Source: an uncultured Archangium sp.
GTDB lineage: Bacteria > Myxococcota > Myxococcia > Myxococcales > Myxococcaceae
DNA length: 62,780 nucleotides
NCBI GenBank assembly: GCA_903905455.1
Contig: CAIVGN010000021.1
Coordinates: forward strand, 1-62,780
Direction of reading: 5' to 3'
The notes under the pieces were generated by a model. It was not told the origin of the DNA, ran no database searches, and worked only from the letters and a program-made list of their open reading frames with translations. A program made the position numbers and the translations under genes. How positions within the stretch are numbered: position 1 is the stretch's first letter; the number at the start of each line of letters is the position of its first letter. Of the stretch, positions 54,761 to 62,780 are shown in pieces.

Positions 54761-56157
54761 CGGGCTCCTCCCGGCCGAAGTTCAAAGTTCACGACGCGGT
54801 GCAGGCTGTCGGGAGAGCCGAGGTGGAGGCGCCACGAGGCTGCGCCGGGCTCGAGACGGATCTCCTTCACGCGGTCGGCCACTTCGGCGTCTCGACCGCC
54901 GCTCGGAGACGAAAGCCGGTAGCGGGCGCCGTCGACGCTGCGGAGCGAGAGCCTCGATCCGGTGAGCTGAAGCTCGATCACAGGGCGTGCACTAGCGGCG
55001 CCGTCGCGGCCATGCGCAAGGCGCTGCGTGACCGACACCGTCTCGCCGTCGGTCAGGCCGAGCACGGCAGCGACCACCACGCGTCGCCGCTCACCAGCAG
55101 GCTTCTGGAGAAGCTCACCGCCCGGACCGAGCGAAGGGTCCCACAGGTTGAAGGCCGCTGTCGCGAAGGCGGGCCGGGGCTCGTCACACCAAGGGCAGAG
55201 CTTCTCCGTGAAGTAGTAGGTCCCCTTGCACGACGGGCACGACAGCGTGGCGTCGGCGGCGCCGTGAAGACACTCGGCCCACTCGGACACGCCAGGGCGC
55301 TTGGTCGCCTCGCGCAGCCCCGCGCCGAAGGCTCCCTCGGCGAGGTCGACGAGCTTTCGCGACAACACGGACGGCCGGGGAATGCCGTAAGACGCGCGGT
55401 TGGTATCATCGGTCGGGTGGTCGATCCATGGCAGGCGTCCGTCGAGCGCCTCCTCCTCGCGATCGGGAGGCCCATCACTGACCGCGTCGCCGATCAGCGG
55501 GTGGGCGAGTGAGAGCGTCTGAAATGCGAGGACGCTGAAGGCGTGCGCGTCCGTGAGCGAGTTGACGCCGCTGGCGCACCGCACGAGTTCCGGCGCGCCG
55601 TAGCCCGGCGTGAAGACGGCGGGCACGCCTGCGACCGACGCGTAGTGGATGTTGTCCGCGTCGATGAAGCGCACCTCGGTCGCGTCGGGGCTTTCAGAGA
55701 CGAAGATGTTGTGGGGTGACGGGTCGGAGTAGACAAGCCCCTTGCCGTGAAGGGCGGCGAGCACGTCGGCGCTGCGCGCAAGGAGCTGAAGACGGCGACG
55801 AAGGCCGCCGCCCGCGAGGTACCAGGCAGCTGGTGAGGCCGCGTCCTTGGGGACCGCGCCCAGCGCCTTCAGCGGCTGCATCCCCGTCAGCAGCTCCATC
55901 ACGTAGCCGAGGACTGGTTCGCGGAGCATCTCGAGCGGCCGCGCGATCTCGAGGTCGGCGAGCGAGAGGCGCTTCACCTGCGTGAGCTGGTTGCGCAGGC
56001 GCTCGCGTCGTGACGGCGACGAGTCGAAGACGACCTTTGCGGCGAGCCGCCCGCCGTCGACCTCGTAGACCGCCCCCTGGCCACCTCGACCCAACTGCCG
56101 AAGCAGGGAGTAACGAACGCCGTTGATGTCCGTGACCTGTCGAGGAGCCGAAGTCAT
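54757..56157 (-). CDS. Protein kinase with zinc ribbon (TerY-P type)
   Basis: This 466-aa Ser/Thr-kinase-like protein has a Gly-rich loop GRGGQGAVY (residues 23-31), the ATP Lys in AAKV and a catalytic loop VYSDPSPHNIF, where Asp and Asn are kept but the usual His is Tyr. The metal-binding Asp sits in FIDADN (for DFG). A zinc ribbon follows (C-x2-C...C-x2-C, about 306-324), then a beta-rich tail. This kinase, the PP2C phosphatase and the vWA protein next to it form the TerY-P triad known from stress and defence neighbourhoods. Start overlaps the PP2C stop (ATGA). Confidence 0.85.
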   Translation of the reverse strand: MTSAPRQVTDINGVRYSLLRQLGRGGQGAVYEVDGGRLAAKVVFDSSPSRRERLRNQLTQVKRLSLADLEIARPLEMLREPVLGYVMELLTGMQPLKALGAVPKDAASPAAWYLAGGGLRRRLQLLARSADVLAALHGKGLVYSDPSPHNIFVSESPDATEVRFIDADNIHYASVAGVPAVFTPGYGAPELVRCASGVNSLTDAHAFSVLAFQTLSLAHPLIGDAVSDGPPDREEEALDGRLPWIDHPTDDTNRASYGIPRPSVLSRKLVDLAEGAFGAGLREATKRPGVSEWAECLHGAADATLSCPSCKGTYYFTEKLCPWCDEPRPAFATAAFNLWDPSLGPGGELLQKPAGERRRVVVAAVLGLTDGETVSVTQRLAHGRDGAASARPVIELQLTGSRLSLRSVDGARYRLSSPSGGRDAEVADRVKEIRLEPGAASWRLHLGSPDSLHRVVNFELRPGGAR

Positions 56158-56909
56158 GCGAGCACCGCCTCTCGCTGCGCGAGCACGACGAGGGTCTTGT
56201 CATCTGTGTGGTGCGGGGTCGGCCAGTCCTTCAGCTCTCGCTGCAGCGCCCGCCACCGCTGGGTGGGCGCCATCCCCGCGAAGTCGTCCATCAACCACTG
56301 CACGAACCCGTCGATGCGCTCAGGAAGGAGATCGTCCGCGACGCCGTCGGTCGCGAGCAGGACGACCGCTCCTCCCTCGCGCGGGAAGGTTCGGCTCGTC
56401 CACGACGCGGAATGGCCGAGAGCGTCCGTCTCGTTGGCGAAGCCTGCTGCGCGCGGGCCCACGACCCACTCCAGCCCACGCTGCGTTCGGAGCATCGCGA
56501 GGCCATCGCCGATCGCCGCGACATGGACCTGCCCGCGGACGTGCGCGAGCGCAAACAGACACGTCGCAGCGCAGTCTCGCGCTCTCGACGGAGCGATAAG
56601 CGAACACCAGCGCGGCTCGATGCCGCCAAGGAGTTCGTCCAGGGTGCACGCGCCCGCCTTGTGCCATGCGCGCACTGCATCGAGCACCGCCCGGCAGGCC
56701 ATCTGCGCGCCTCTGCGGGCGTCGCTCCGAGAGCCCATTCCGTCGCTGACGACGACCAACGTCCCGAACGCTCCACGAACTCCGAGCCAACTGTCCTCGT
56801 TGGGCTCGCCTTGGGCGCGGTGGCGCGGTCCGACCGCGCTGGCGCCAAAGTAGTCGTCGGGTGAGCGTTTCGACACGAGGTCCTCGGCGCGATCAGAACT
56901 TGAAGTCAT
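56154..56909 (-). CDS. PP2C-type protein phosphatase
   Basis: This 251-aa phosphatase has all the metal-binding motifs of the PP2C family: NEDSW, VVSDGMGS, AATCLFALAHV, AAIGDGLAML, LLATDGVADDL and DDKTLVVL. It would reverse the action of the neighbouring kinase on a shared target. It overlaps the vWA gene by 17 nt and the kinase gene by 4 nt, so the three are made together. Confidence 0.92.
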   Translation of the reverse strand: MTSSSDRAEDLVSKRSPDDYFGASAVGPRHRAQGEPNEDSWLGVRGAFGTLVVVSDGMGSRSDARRGAQMACRAVLDAVRAWHKAGACTLDELLGGIEPRWCSLIAPSRARDCAATCLFALAHVRGQVHVAAIGDGLAMLRTQRGLEWVVGPRAAGFANETDALGHSASWTSRTFPREGGAVVLLATDGVADDLLPERIDGFVQWLMDDFAGMAPTQRWRALQRELKDWPTPHHTDDKTLVVLAQREAVLA

Positions 56910-57690
56910 CGAGGTCGGTCGGCTCCGCAGCGATCACGCTGTCAGGATTCGCGCTACGCGAGCGTTGCGTGACGCTCATCGTCACCCACCGGAAGAACTG
57001 TTTGATCTGGCGCGCCTCGTGGGCGCGGTAGACGCGCGCCTCGGCCGTCGCGAGGAACGCGGTGAGCATGCCCTCGTCGGCGTCGTCGCCGATTCCCATC
57101 GCGAAGCGGGCTGCCTTCGAGGCGCGCTCGGCGCCGAGTAGGCGCTTCAGCGGAGCCTGCCAATCGTCGGTCGGCTGGCCATCGGAGACGAGAATGATCG
57201 TTGGGCAGTAGGCGCGGCTCGGGATCTGCGCTCGGTCCTCGATCATCCCCGTCGCCGCGTCGAACGCAGCACCCATCGGCGTGCCGCCGGCAGCGGTCAT
57301 CCGGGACCACTGGACCTTGGAGGCCGGGGCGAGCGGCTGGTGAACCTTCGCGCCCTCCTTGCCGAACGTGACGACTGCGACGTGGATCTCGGCGCGGCTG
57401 TCATCCTCCCCGCCGAAGCTCTCCAGCATCTCCTGCACCGCGTCGTTGAGCGCATCGATCTTGCCGTTGGTGCTCATGCTCCCGCTCACGTCAGCGAGCA
57501 GAAGCACCGGAAGCGGCCTTGCGGTGGAAGCGGTGAACTCCTTCAGTTTGCTCATGACTCTCTCTCCAATCGTTTTTGGCGCGGTCTTCGGCTGCTCTCT
57601 GCGTTCCGCGACCTTCTTGATCTCTGCCTGGACGCGCGAGGTTCCGTTGTGGCGACTGACGATGTCTTCGAGGTACTTGGCCCAGCCCAT
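56893..57690 (-). CDS. TerY-like vWA domain protein
   Basis: This 265-aa von Willebrand factor A protein has an intact MIDAS: DVSGSMS near residue 65, TPMGAAFD and a later SDGQPTDDW. It resembles TerY. The ATG at 57690 is preferred, with GAGG upstream; a GTG at 57699 is possible. Another in-frame ATG at 57564 has a strong GGAGAGAG site and would match the short TerY start (MSKLKEF), so two forms are conceivable. In TerY-P triads the vWA protein is thought to scaffold kinase and phosphatase. Confidence 0.88.
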   Translation of the reverse strand: MGWAKYLEDIVSRHNGTSRVQAEIKKVAERREQPKTAPKTIGERVMSKLKEFTASTARPLPVLLLADVSGSMSTNGKIDALNDAVQEMLESFGGEDDSRAEIHVAVVTFGKEGAKVHQPLAPASKVQWSRMTAAGGTPMGAAFDAATGMIEDRAQIPSRAYCPTIILVSDGQPTDDWQAPLKRLLGAERASKAARFAMGIGDDADEGMLTAFLATAEARVYRAHEARQIKQFFRWVTMSVTQRSRSANPDSVIAAEPTDLDDFKF

Positions 57691-57700
57691 GGCAGTCACC

Positions 57701-58027
57701 TCATCGCCAGGAACTGCGGCGACGGCGCTCGCGCAGGCCCCTGAAGTTGCTGTTGCGGTACACCGTCAGGATCGCGCTGCCATCCGTGACTACCACCTGC
57801 GTGCCCTCGAAGTCGGAGAGCTCGATCCCCTCGCGGCGGAACCTCTCCACCTCCCTGCGACCGATCGCGAAGATCTGCGCGCCGCGAATCTCGGCGCAGC
57901 GCCCGAACTCGAGAGCCGCTTCGAGGGCCGTTCGCGAGATCGCCCGTGTTGCCATGCGCGCGAGCGCGTGCTTCGTGAGGGAAAAGCTGCCCAGGGTCGG
58001 CGGCAGCGCAGCGAGGGCAGTCGACAT
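57701..58027 (-). CDS. DUF4258-like small protein
   Basis: This 108-aa protein is the first gene of the operon, starting 43 nt after the predicted transcription start. An AAAGGAG ribosome site precedes the ATG at 58027; the in-frame codon at 58078 lies in the promoter region and cannot be the start. The HALARMATRAIS helix followed by beta strands (AQIFAIG, TQVVVTDGSAILTVYR) resembles DUF4258, a RelE-like small fold seen in toxins and toxin-like proteins. The fit is suggestive only. It could be an RNase effector or an autoregulator. Confidence 0.65.
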   Translation of the reverse strand: MSTALAALPPTLGSFSLTKHALARMATRAISRTALEAALEFGRCAEIRGAQIFAIGRREVERFRREGIELSDFEGTQVVVTDGSAILTVYRNSNFRGLRERRRRSSWR

Positions 58028-58078
58028 CGAGCGGCTCCTTTCGGTTGATGCCGCGGGATGCGGCGACCGAAGGGCCAC

Positions 58079-58096
58079 AAAGCGAAGGCCGTGCCA
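58079..58096 (-). promoter_or_regulatory. Sigma-54 (-24/-12) promoter
   Basis: On the minus strand the sequence TGGCACG-GCCT-TCGCTTT matches the sigma-54 consensus TGGCACG-N4-TTGCW with one change (TT to TC before the -12 GC). The GG and GC elements are correctly spaced. It lies between the sigma-54 activator gene and the first gene of the large operon, with a predicted start of transcription near 58070. Confidence 0.85.
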
Positions 58097-58126
58097 GGCT
58101 GAGCGATAGGATTTCCGGGAGTGCCG

Positions 58127-59644
58127 TCATCGCTGCACTCCGTAGCGCTGAACCCAATTCGTGAGGGTCTGGTAGCTCGGCAGGCCGACAAGGTCCGCGG
58201 CCTTGGTCTTGTTTCCGGCGGCTTCGTCCAGCGCGCGCTCGAGGTAGTGCCTCGCTACTTCACTCAGTAGTTCTGGGAGGTTGAGGCCGCCTCCGAGTGG
58301 CCGTCCGAGCACGTCGTGGCGCCGAGCGCCCGGCACCGGGAGGAGTGCCTCGCGTGCGTCTTCGGCGGAGATCGTGTTCGACTCGGTCCAGATGGCAGCG
58401 CGCCGGAGCGTGTTCAGCAACTCGCGGACGTTGCCAGGCCACGGGTGAGCAAGGAGAAGATTCCTTGCGCCGGCAGAAAGATTCTTGTCCTTGAACCCGG
58501 GGTCGCCGGCGGACTCCCGGTTCACCTGTTCGAGCAGTCGATCGACGAGCAAGCCGACGTCGCCCGAGCGCTCGCGCAGCGGAGGAATCTTCAGGACCGC
58601 AACCGCGAGCCGGTAGAAGAGGTCCTCCCGGAACCGGCCCGCGGCGACCTCGTCGGCGAGGTTGCGGTTGGTGGCCGCGACCACGCGCACGTCGACCTTC
58701 TCCGGTGTTCGGGTCCCGAGCTTGGTGACGGCTCCTTCCTGCAGCGCACGAAGGAGCTTCACCTGCGCGGGCGCGGGGAGCTCGCCGAGCTCGTCGAGGA
58801 ACAAGACCCCGCCATCGGCTACTTTGAAGAAGCCCTCCCGCGCATCGGTCCCGGTGGCGACACCCTTCGCAATGCCAAAGAGCTCGGACTCGATCAGCTG
58901 CTCCGGAATCGCACCGCAGTTGACCGCGACGAACGGCTTTCCACGACGGGGGCTCGCCTGATGGATCGCCCGCGCGAGCAGCTCCTTGCCGGTGCCGGAC
59001 TCTCCCTCGATCAACACCGGCACGTTCCGGATGGCCACTCGGCGTGAGCGCTGAACCAGACGAGCCATCACGCGGCTACGGTGGATGATGTCCGCGAACT
59101 CAGGCGTCGCCGGTGGCTCGGCGGCGCTCTGCTCCCGGAGCCGCTCGTCTTGCTCACGCAAGAGGTCTGGTAGGAACTCCGCCGCGATGTCGAACGGGAT
59201 CTCGGCGGTCTTCACTCCTTGCTCGCGCGAGGACTCGATCAGCTCGGCCGGGAAGAGCGTCTTGCCCAGGAGCATCCAGACCGCCGCCATGGGAGGAGCG
59301 CCTGAACTCAGGTGGAAGGACAGCGAGGTGCCGCCCGCGCCAGTCGGCTCGATCGCGCTCCTGCACGCGCGACGTGCGGCTTCGTAGATCCCGCCGAAGT
59401 CCGTCGGCCCACGCAGCGCTTCTGGGCGTTCCACCACCTCGGCGGTCGTTCGTGCGCGAAGCCACGCGACGTAGCCAGGCAGCATCTCCTGGTGCGCGGG
59501 TTTTCCGAAGTACTCGAGCAGGACGATCTGATCGAAGGGGCGCACGGCAAGAGCTTGGGCGATCGGCCCGAGGTCGCCGGTGGCCTCCTTTCCGGGCCCG
59601 TTCAGGTCCGAGACCCCGACCCATGCAAGGAGGACGCGTCGCAC
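58127..59644 (-). CDS. Sigma-54 activator with CARF-like sensor
   Basis: This 505-aa activator is of the RtcR-like class. Residues 1-175 look like a CARF (Rossmann-type nucleotide-binding) domain: VLLAWVGVSDL, FDQIVLLEYFG and the diagnostic-looking FHLSSGAPPMAAVWMLLGKT. The AAA+ sigma-54-interaction domain has Walker A GESGTGKE near residue 213, Walker B LFLDELGE and GNVRELLN. Its C-terminus has a Fis-type HTH (NKTKAADLVGL..TLTNWV). The sigma-54-contacting loop GAFTGA is changed to GVATGT. The GTG at 59644 starts the first strand; a TTG upstream is possible. It probably controls the operon that follows. Confidence 0.85.
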   Translation of the reverse strand: MRRVLLAWVGVSDLNGPGKEATGDLGPIAQALAVRPFDQIVLLEYFGKPAHQEMLPGYVAWLRARTTAEVVERPEALRGPTDFGGIYEAARRACRSAIEPTGAGGTSLSFHLSSGAPPMAAVWMLLGKTLFPAELIESSREQGVKTAEIPFDIAAEFLPDLLREQDERLREQSAAEPPATPEFADIIHRSRVMARLVQRSRRVAIRNVPVLIEGESGTGKELLARAIHQASPRRGKPFVAVNCGAIPEQLIESELFGIAKGVATGTDAREGFFKVADGGVLFLDELGELPAPAQVKLLRALQEGAVTKLGTRTPEKVDVRVVAATNRNLADEVAAGRFREDLFYRLAVAVLKIPPLRERSGDVGLLVDRLLEQVNRESAGDPGFKDKNLSAGARNLLLAHPWPGNVRELLNTLRRAAIWTESNTISAEDAREALLPVPGARRHDVLGRPLGGGLNLPELLSEVARHYLERALDEAAGNKTKAADLVGLPSYQTLTNWVQRYGVQR

Positions 59645-59655
59645 GGGAAGAAAGT

Positions 59656-59689
59656 ACAAGAAAGCTTGCGGTGATACGATCGTTCTTGT
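59656..59689. promoter_or_regulatory. Inverted repeat before activator gene
   Basis: The 7-bp arms ACAAGAA and TTCTTGT are separated by 20 bp, with ACGATCGT-type palindromic bases near the right arm. It overlaps the region where the activator transcript should begin and may be an operator for autoregulation. Its distance from the chosen start (11 nt) is short, so it could also shape the leader. Confidence 0.4.
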
Positions 59690-59773
59690 GCTCAACGACG
59701 CCACGGGCTCCTTCAGGCGAGCGCGCCGCTCGCTGGTGAGCATGCACACGACTTCAAGCACCGCCCCGCCCGG

Positions 59774-60325
59774 CTACCGCTTCTTGGGGCCCGGCGTTGG
59801 GACGGCGGCCCGTTCCTTCCATTGGCGGACCAGCCTCTCGGGGGCATCCATCATCGCCGCGAGACGACTGTCCTGGTCGTCTCGCCGTCCAACATGCTCG
59901 CTGCGCCAGGAGGCCTGAACGGCCACCTGCATCTCGGCCGCCACGGCCTTCTTCAGCGCAGCGACGGTCGGTTCGGACTTCCCGTGACGAGCTTTGAAGA
60001 CGCGGGGGAAGACCTTCTTCTCGATGGCCTCTGACATGTCGAACGCCGTGTCGCCCTCAGGAATCGAGACCGTCAGGGAAGCGCCCTCAAGGAGACCCTC
60101 AACATCTTCGACGTTCACATCCGAGTCGCCCTTCGGACCACGGCTCTCCACGAGGCTCGCCTTGGCTGCAAGAGCGAACTCAAGGAACAGCGGACCGCTG
60201 TAGACGCTCCATGTGCAGCCCTCGGGGTTGGCGACCTCATCGAGGCGGTCGACGAGTTCGTCCTCCGATTGCGCCTTCACCAGTGCCGCCGTCAGGTCTG
60301 GCCACCGAACGAGATAGAGAGGCAT
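59774..60325 (-). CDS. Hypothetical protein before activator
   Basis: This 183-aa soluble protein is not recognised. It begins with YLVRWPDLTAALVKAQSEDELVDRLDEVANPEGC, reads as mixed alpha/beta and ends in a basic tail (GPKKR). It lies on the same strand between the amidoligase operon and the sigma-54 activator, with about 50 bp to the upstream gene; to which unit it belongs is unclear. The ATG at 60325 is preferred over GTG at 60334. Confidence 0.65.
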   Translation of the reverse strand: MPLYLVRWPDLTAALVKAQSEDELVDRLDEVANPEGCTWSVYSGPLFLEFALAAKASLVESRGPKGDSDVNVEDVEGLLEGASLTVSIPEGDTAFDMSEAIEKKVFPRVFKARHGKSEPTVAALKKAVAAEMQVAVQASWRSEHVGRRDDQDSRLAAMMDAPERLVRQWKERAAVPTPGPKKR

Positions 60326-60374
60326 CGGCGCCACGTACCACGTGGCTCGGACCTTGGCAGCGAGAGAGCCTGCG

Positions 60375-60617
60375 TCAGGCCTTGCGGGTGAGCCGAGCCC
60401 GAATCATCTCGTCGACCAGCGCCGCGGAGAGTTCGTCGTCGGTCTTGCCCGTGACCTTGAGCTCGACCTCCTCGAACTTCTTCGCGTTCGCCACCACCCA
60501 CTCGATGTACTGCGCGAGGTTCAGGTGCTCGACGCCGAAGGCGATGTCCTTCATCGCCCGAACAATCTGCACCGGCGTACCCACGAATTCCCGGTCGTCC
60601 CGCATGATGATTTTCAT
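60375..60617 (-). CDS. Small protein of amidoligase operon
   Basis: This 80-aa protein (MKIIMRDDREFVGTPVQIVRAM...) has a first strand followed by helices and no domain I recognise. Its ATG overlaps the stop of the upstream cyclotransferase gene (ATGA), so it belongs to that operon. It may be a substrate or peptide-tag protein, since such operons often include small proteins of unknown role. Confidence 0.7.
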   Translation of the reverse strand: MKIIMRDDREFVGTPVQIVRAMKDIAFGVEHLNLAQYIEWVVANAKKFEEVELKVTGKTDDELSAALVDEMIRARLTRKA

Positions 60618-60979
60618 GACTCCACTCCCTGGCGCGCGCGCCAATTGCCCGAGCCAATGACTGGACGACCTGCGACCTGCTCGGGCGAGAGGACGTAGGT
60701 TTCAACCTGGCTGCCGTCGTCGAGGGCGATGCGCTGCCGCTTGTAGAAGCGCGGGTGCCCCTCCAGCAGGTCGAGCCGCGCGAGCGTCGGGCGGTCGACC
60801 TCGTACACCTCGCCCGCCACCGCGTCGGCGCCGCCAGCCACGAGGGCCGGAAAGGGCCCCAGGTCGACGAGCGAGAACACGGGCGGCGTCTCGGCCGCTC
60901 CGATGAAGGAGGCAGCCTCCAGGAGCCGGTGGTTCGGCTCGCCCGCCAACAGGGTCCCGTAGACGAACACGCGCGTCAT
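60614..60979 (-). CDS. GGCT/AIG2-like cyclotransferase, copy 2
   Basis: This 121-aa protein has the gamma-glutamylcyclotransferase fold: VFVYGTLLAGEPNHRLL (substrate loop Y-G-T-L), then VAGEVYEV and DLLEGHPRFYKR. Members cleave gamma-glutamyl-type amide bonds through a catalytic Glu. The ATG at 60979 overlaps the stop of the other cyclotransferase gene (ATGA). Two different GGCT copies in one operon suggest distinct substrates or a two-step trimming. Confidence 0.85.
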   Translation of the reverse strand: MTRVFVYGTLLAGEPNHRLLEAASFIGAAETPPVFSLVDLGPFPALVAGGADAVAGEVYEVDRPTLARLDLLEGHPRFYKRQRIALDDGSQVETYVLSPEQVAGRPVIGSGNWRARQGVES

Positions 60980-61422
60980 GCCGGGCCTCCGACGGCGGAG
61001 ATGAGCGAGTCGAGCGCGAAGCCGCGCCGGGCGTACTCGCGAGCCAGCACCGCGAAGTACTTCGGCTGCGGCGCCCAGGGCTCGAACGTCTCCGCGGGCT
61101 GCACGTACACCGTCGCCAACCGCCGGCTGTCCTTCCTGAGGACGAAGCGCGTCTCGCGCACGTAGGCGTGCGGGTGCCCCTCCAGGCGGTCGAGCGTCGC
61201 GAGTTCGTCGGCCGGCAGGCGGTACAGGACGCCGTCGACGTGCTCGCCTGGAGCGCGGCGCACGCTGGCGACCGCGCCGCTCCACTTGTGGCTGAAGCCG
61301 CCGAAGGTCAGCGCGTGGTTCGGCAACGTCGCGTGCCCCATCGTCTTGGCGCCCGGGCAGCGCGCGAGCATCTGCCCCTCGTCGAGGTTCGAGCCGTAGG
61401 CGAAGTAGAGGACCGTCTTCAT
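60976..61422 (-). CDS. GGCT-like cyclotransferase, copy 1
   Basis: This 148-aa GGCT-family protein has the YFAYGSNLDEGQM loop (Y-G-S-N-L), GVLYRLPADELATLDRLEG and the VYVQPAETF strand. The catalytic Glu is expected in the DRLEGHPHAY segment. The ATG at 61422 overlaps the upstream gene stop (ATGA). It differs clearly from the neighbouring copy, which has Y-G-T-L. Confidence 0.88.
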   Translation of the reverse strand: MKTVLYFAYGSNLDEGQMLARCPGAKTMGHATLPNHALTFGGFSHKWSGAVASVRRAPGEHVDGVLYRLPADELATLDRLEGHPHAYVRETRFVLRKDSRRLATVYVQPAETFEPWAPQPKYFAVLAREYARRGFALDSLISAVGGPA

Positions 61423-61735
61423 TCGAGCACCCCAGTGTAGTGGGCGCGGCACACGCTCTGGAGCACCGCGAGGCCGCGCTGCGCCTCGTCGTCCGTCGCG
61501 TTCAGTAACTCCAGGTTGACCCGCCCGCGGTCGTCGGCGCTCGCCGCGACCATCTGGACAATCCAGCCCTCTTCCTGCGGCGTCGCCAACTCGACGGCCG
61601 CCGCGAGCTGGTGCAGCGCCGCGTGCAGCTTGCGGAAGTTGGTGCCCCGGTCGAGCCGCACCTCGATGCGCGGCTCAGGGTGCCCGTACTGGCTGCGCCC
61701 CATCGTCACTCGGTACTTCTTCACGGCGTCCTCCT

Positions 61736-61739
<4 letters not shown>
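61419..61739 (-). CDS. Small protein of amidoligase operon
   Basis: This 106-aa protein ([24 protein letters not shown]...) looks like an alpha/beta domain with a long central helix ([17 protein letters not shown]). It has no recognised family. The ATG at 61739 overlaps the amidoligase stop (ATGA). It may be a partner or carrier for the amidoligase. Confidence 0.7.
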
Positions 61740-62662
<923 letters not shown>

Positions 62663-62780
62663 GTGCGATCCCGTTCCGCCGCGCTGGTGTCGCGGCGAGG
62701 GACATACACGCTTCCTTCCGCCCGCCTCAGCAAGCGGAAGAAGTCGAATTCTGATGTAATTTCAGCATGTTGGAATGACG
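62663..62780 (-). promoter_or_regulatory. Leader region of amidoligase operon
   Basis: The last 118 bases lie upstream of the amidoligase start. The part from 62740 is clearly AT-richer than its surroundings (minus strand reads GCTGAAATTACATCAG), as expected of a promoter, but I cannot assign -35 and -10 boxes. Confidence 0.4.

Noticed and set aside
58449-58468. Inverted repeat GCAAGGA-N6-TCCTTGC inside the activator gene as an enhancer site
   Set aside because: It is about 370 bp from the promoter and inside conserved coding sequence; there is no second copy to support it.

Overview
The window is high-GC DNA with dense, often four-base-overlapping genes, many non-ATG starts, many lipoproteins, a sigma-54 activator and SUV3-like, TetR and AraC genes. 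That style fits a myxobacterium or close relative (Myxococcota). This is an inference from gene content; there is no rRNA or complete tRNA to confirm it.

Region 1 (about 1-28,250) looks like ordinary chromosome. It holds a kelch-type lipoprotein with a 15-bp repeat tract, a Nap-like iron-sulfur/molybdopterin operon, rsgA, a fatty acid desaturase, an acyl-CoA dehydrogenase, a four-gene overlapping cluster (LarB, GH1 glycosidase, two membrane proteins), an MltD-type murein transglycosylase, a divergent SDR/TetR pair with a clear three-half-site operator, an esterase, an adenosine-deaminase-family protein, a 3-methyladenine glycosylase, an M14 peptidase, a SUV3-like RNA helicase, a lipoprotein hydrolase, an AraC regulator and a pair of related lipoproteins.

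Region 2 (about 28,250-31,200) is gene-poor. It carries one large polytopic membrane protein plus decayed sequence.

Region 3 (about 31,100-45,100) is a defence and mobility island: an AbiE toxin-antitoxin pair, a complete type I Wadjet operon (jetABCD), a decayed DUF1016 nuclease, a large serine recombinase with a terminator, an IS-type DDE transposase, and a compact three-gene HEPN operon with two unrecognised partners.

Region 4 (about 45,150-59,650) is the most interesting part. Eight tightly packed genes on the minus strand encode a small DUF4258-like protein, a vWA protein, a PP2C phosphatase, a zinc-ribbon protein kinase (together a TerY-P-type triad), a Upf1-like SF1 helicase, a winged-helix protein, a coiled-coil McrB-type GTPase and a McrC-like DUF2357 protein that ends in zinc ribbons instead of a nuclease. 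Upstream lies a sigma-54 activator with a CARF-like N-terminal domain. Between the activator and the operon is a near-perfect -24/-12 promoter. The picture is an inducible, phosphorylation-controlled McrBC/helicase defence system, switched on through sigma-54 by a ligand-sensing activator. This operon and the Wadjet operon end in related hairpins whose sequence differences preserve pairing only in the minus-strand RNA.

Region 5 (about 59,770-62,660) is an amidoligase / gamma-glutamylcyclotransferase operon with small unknown proteins, predicted to make and trim a peptide-type amide linkage.
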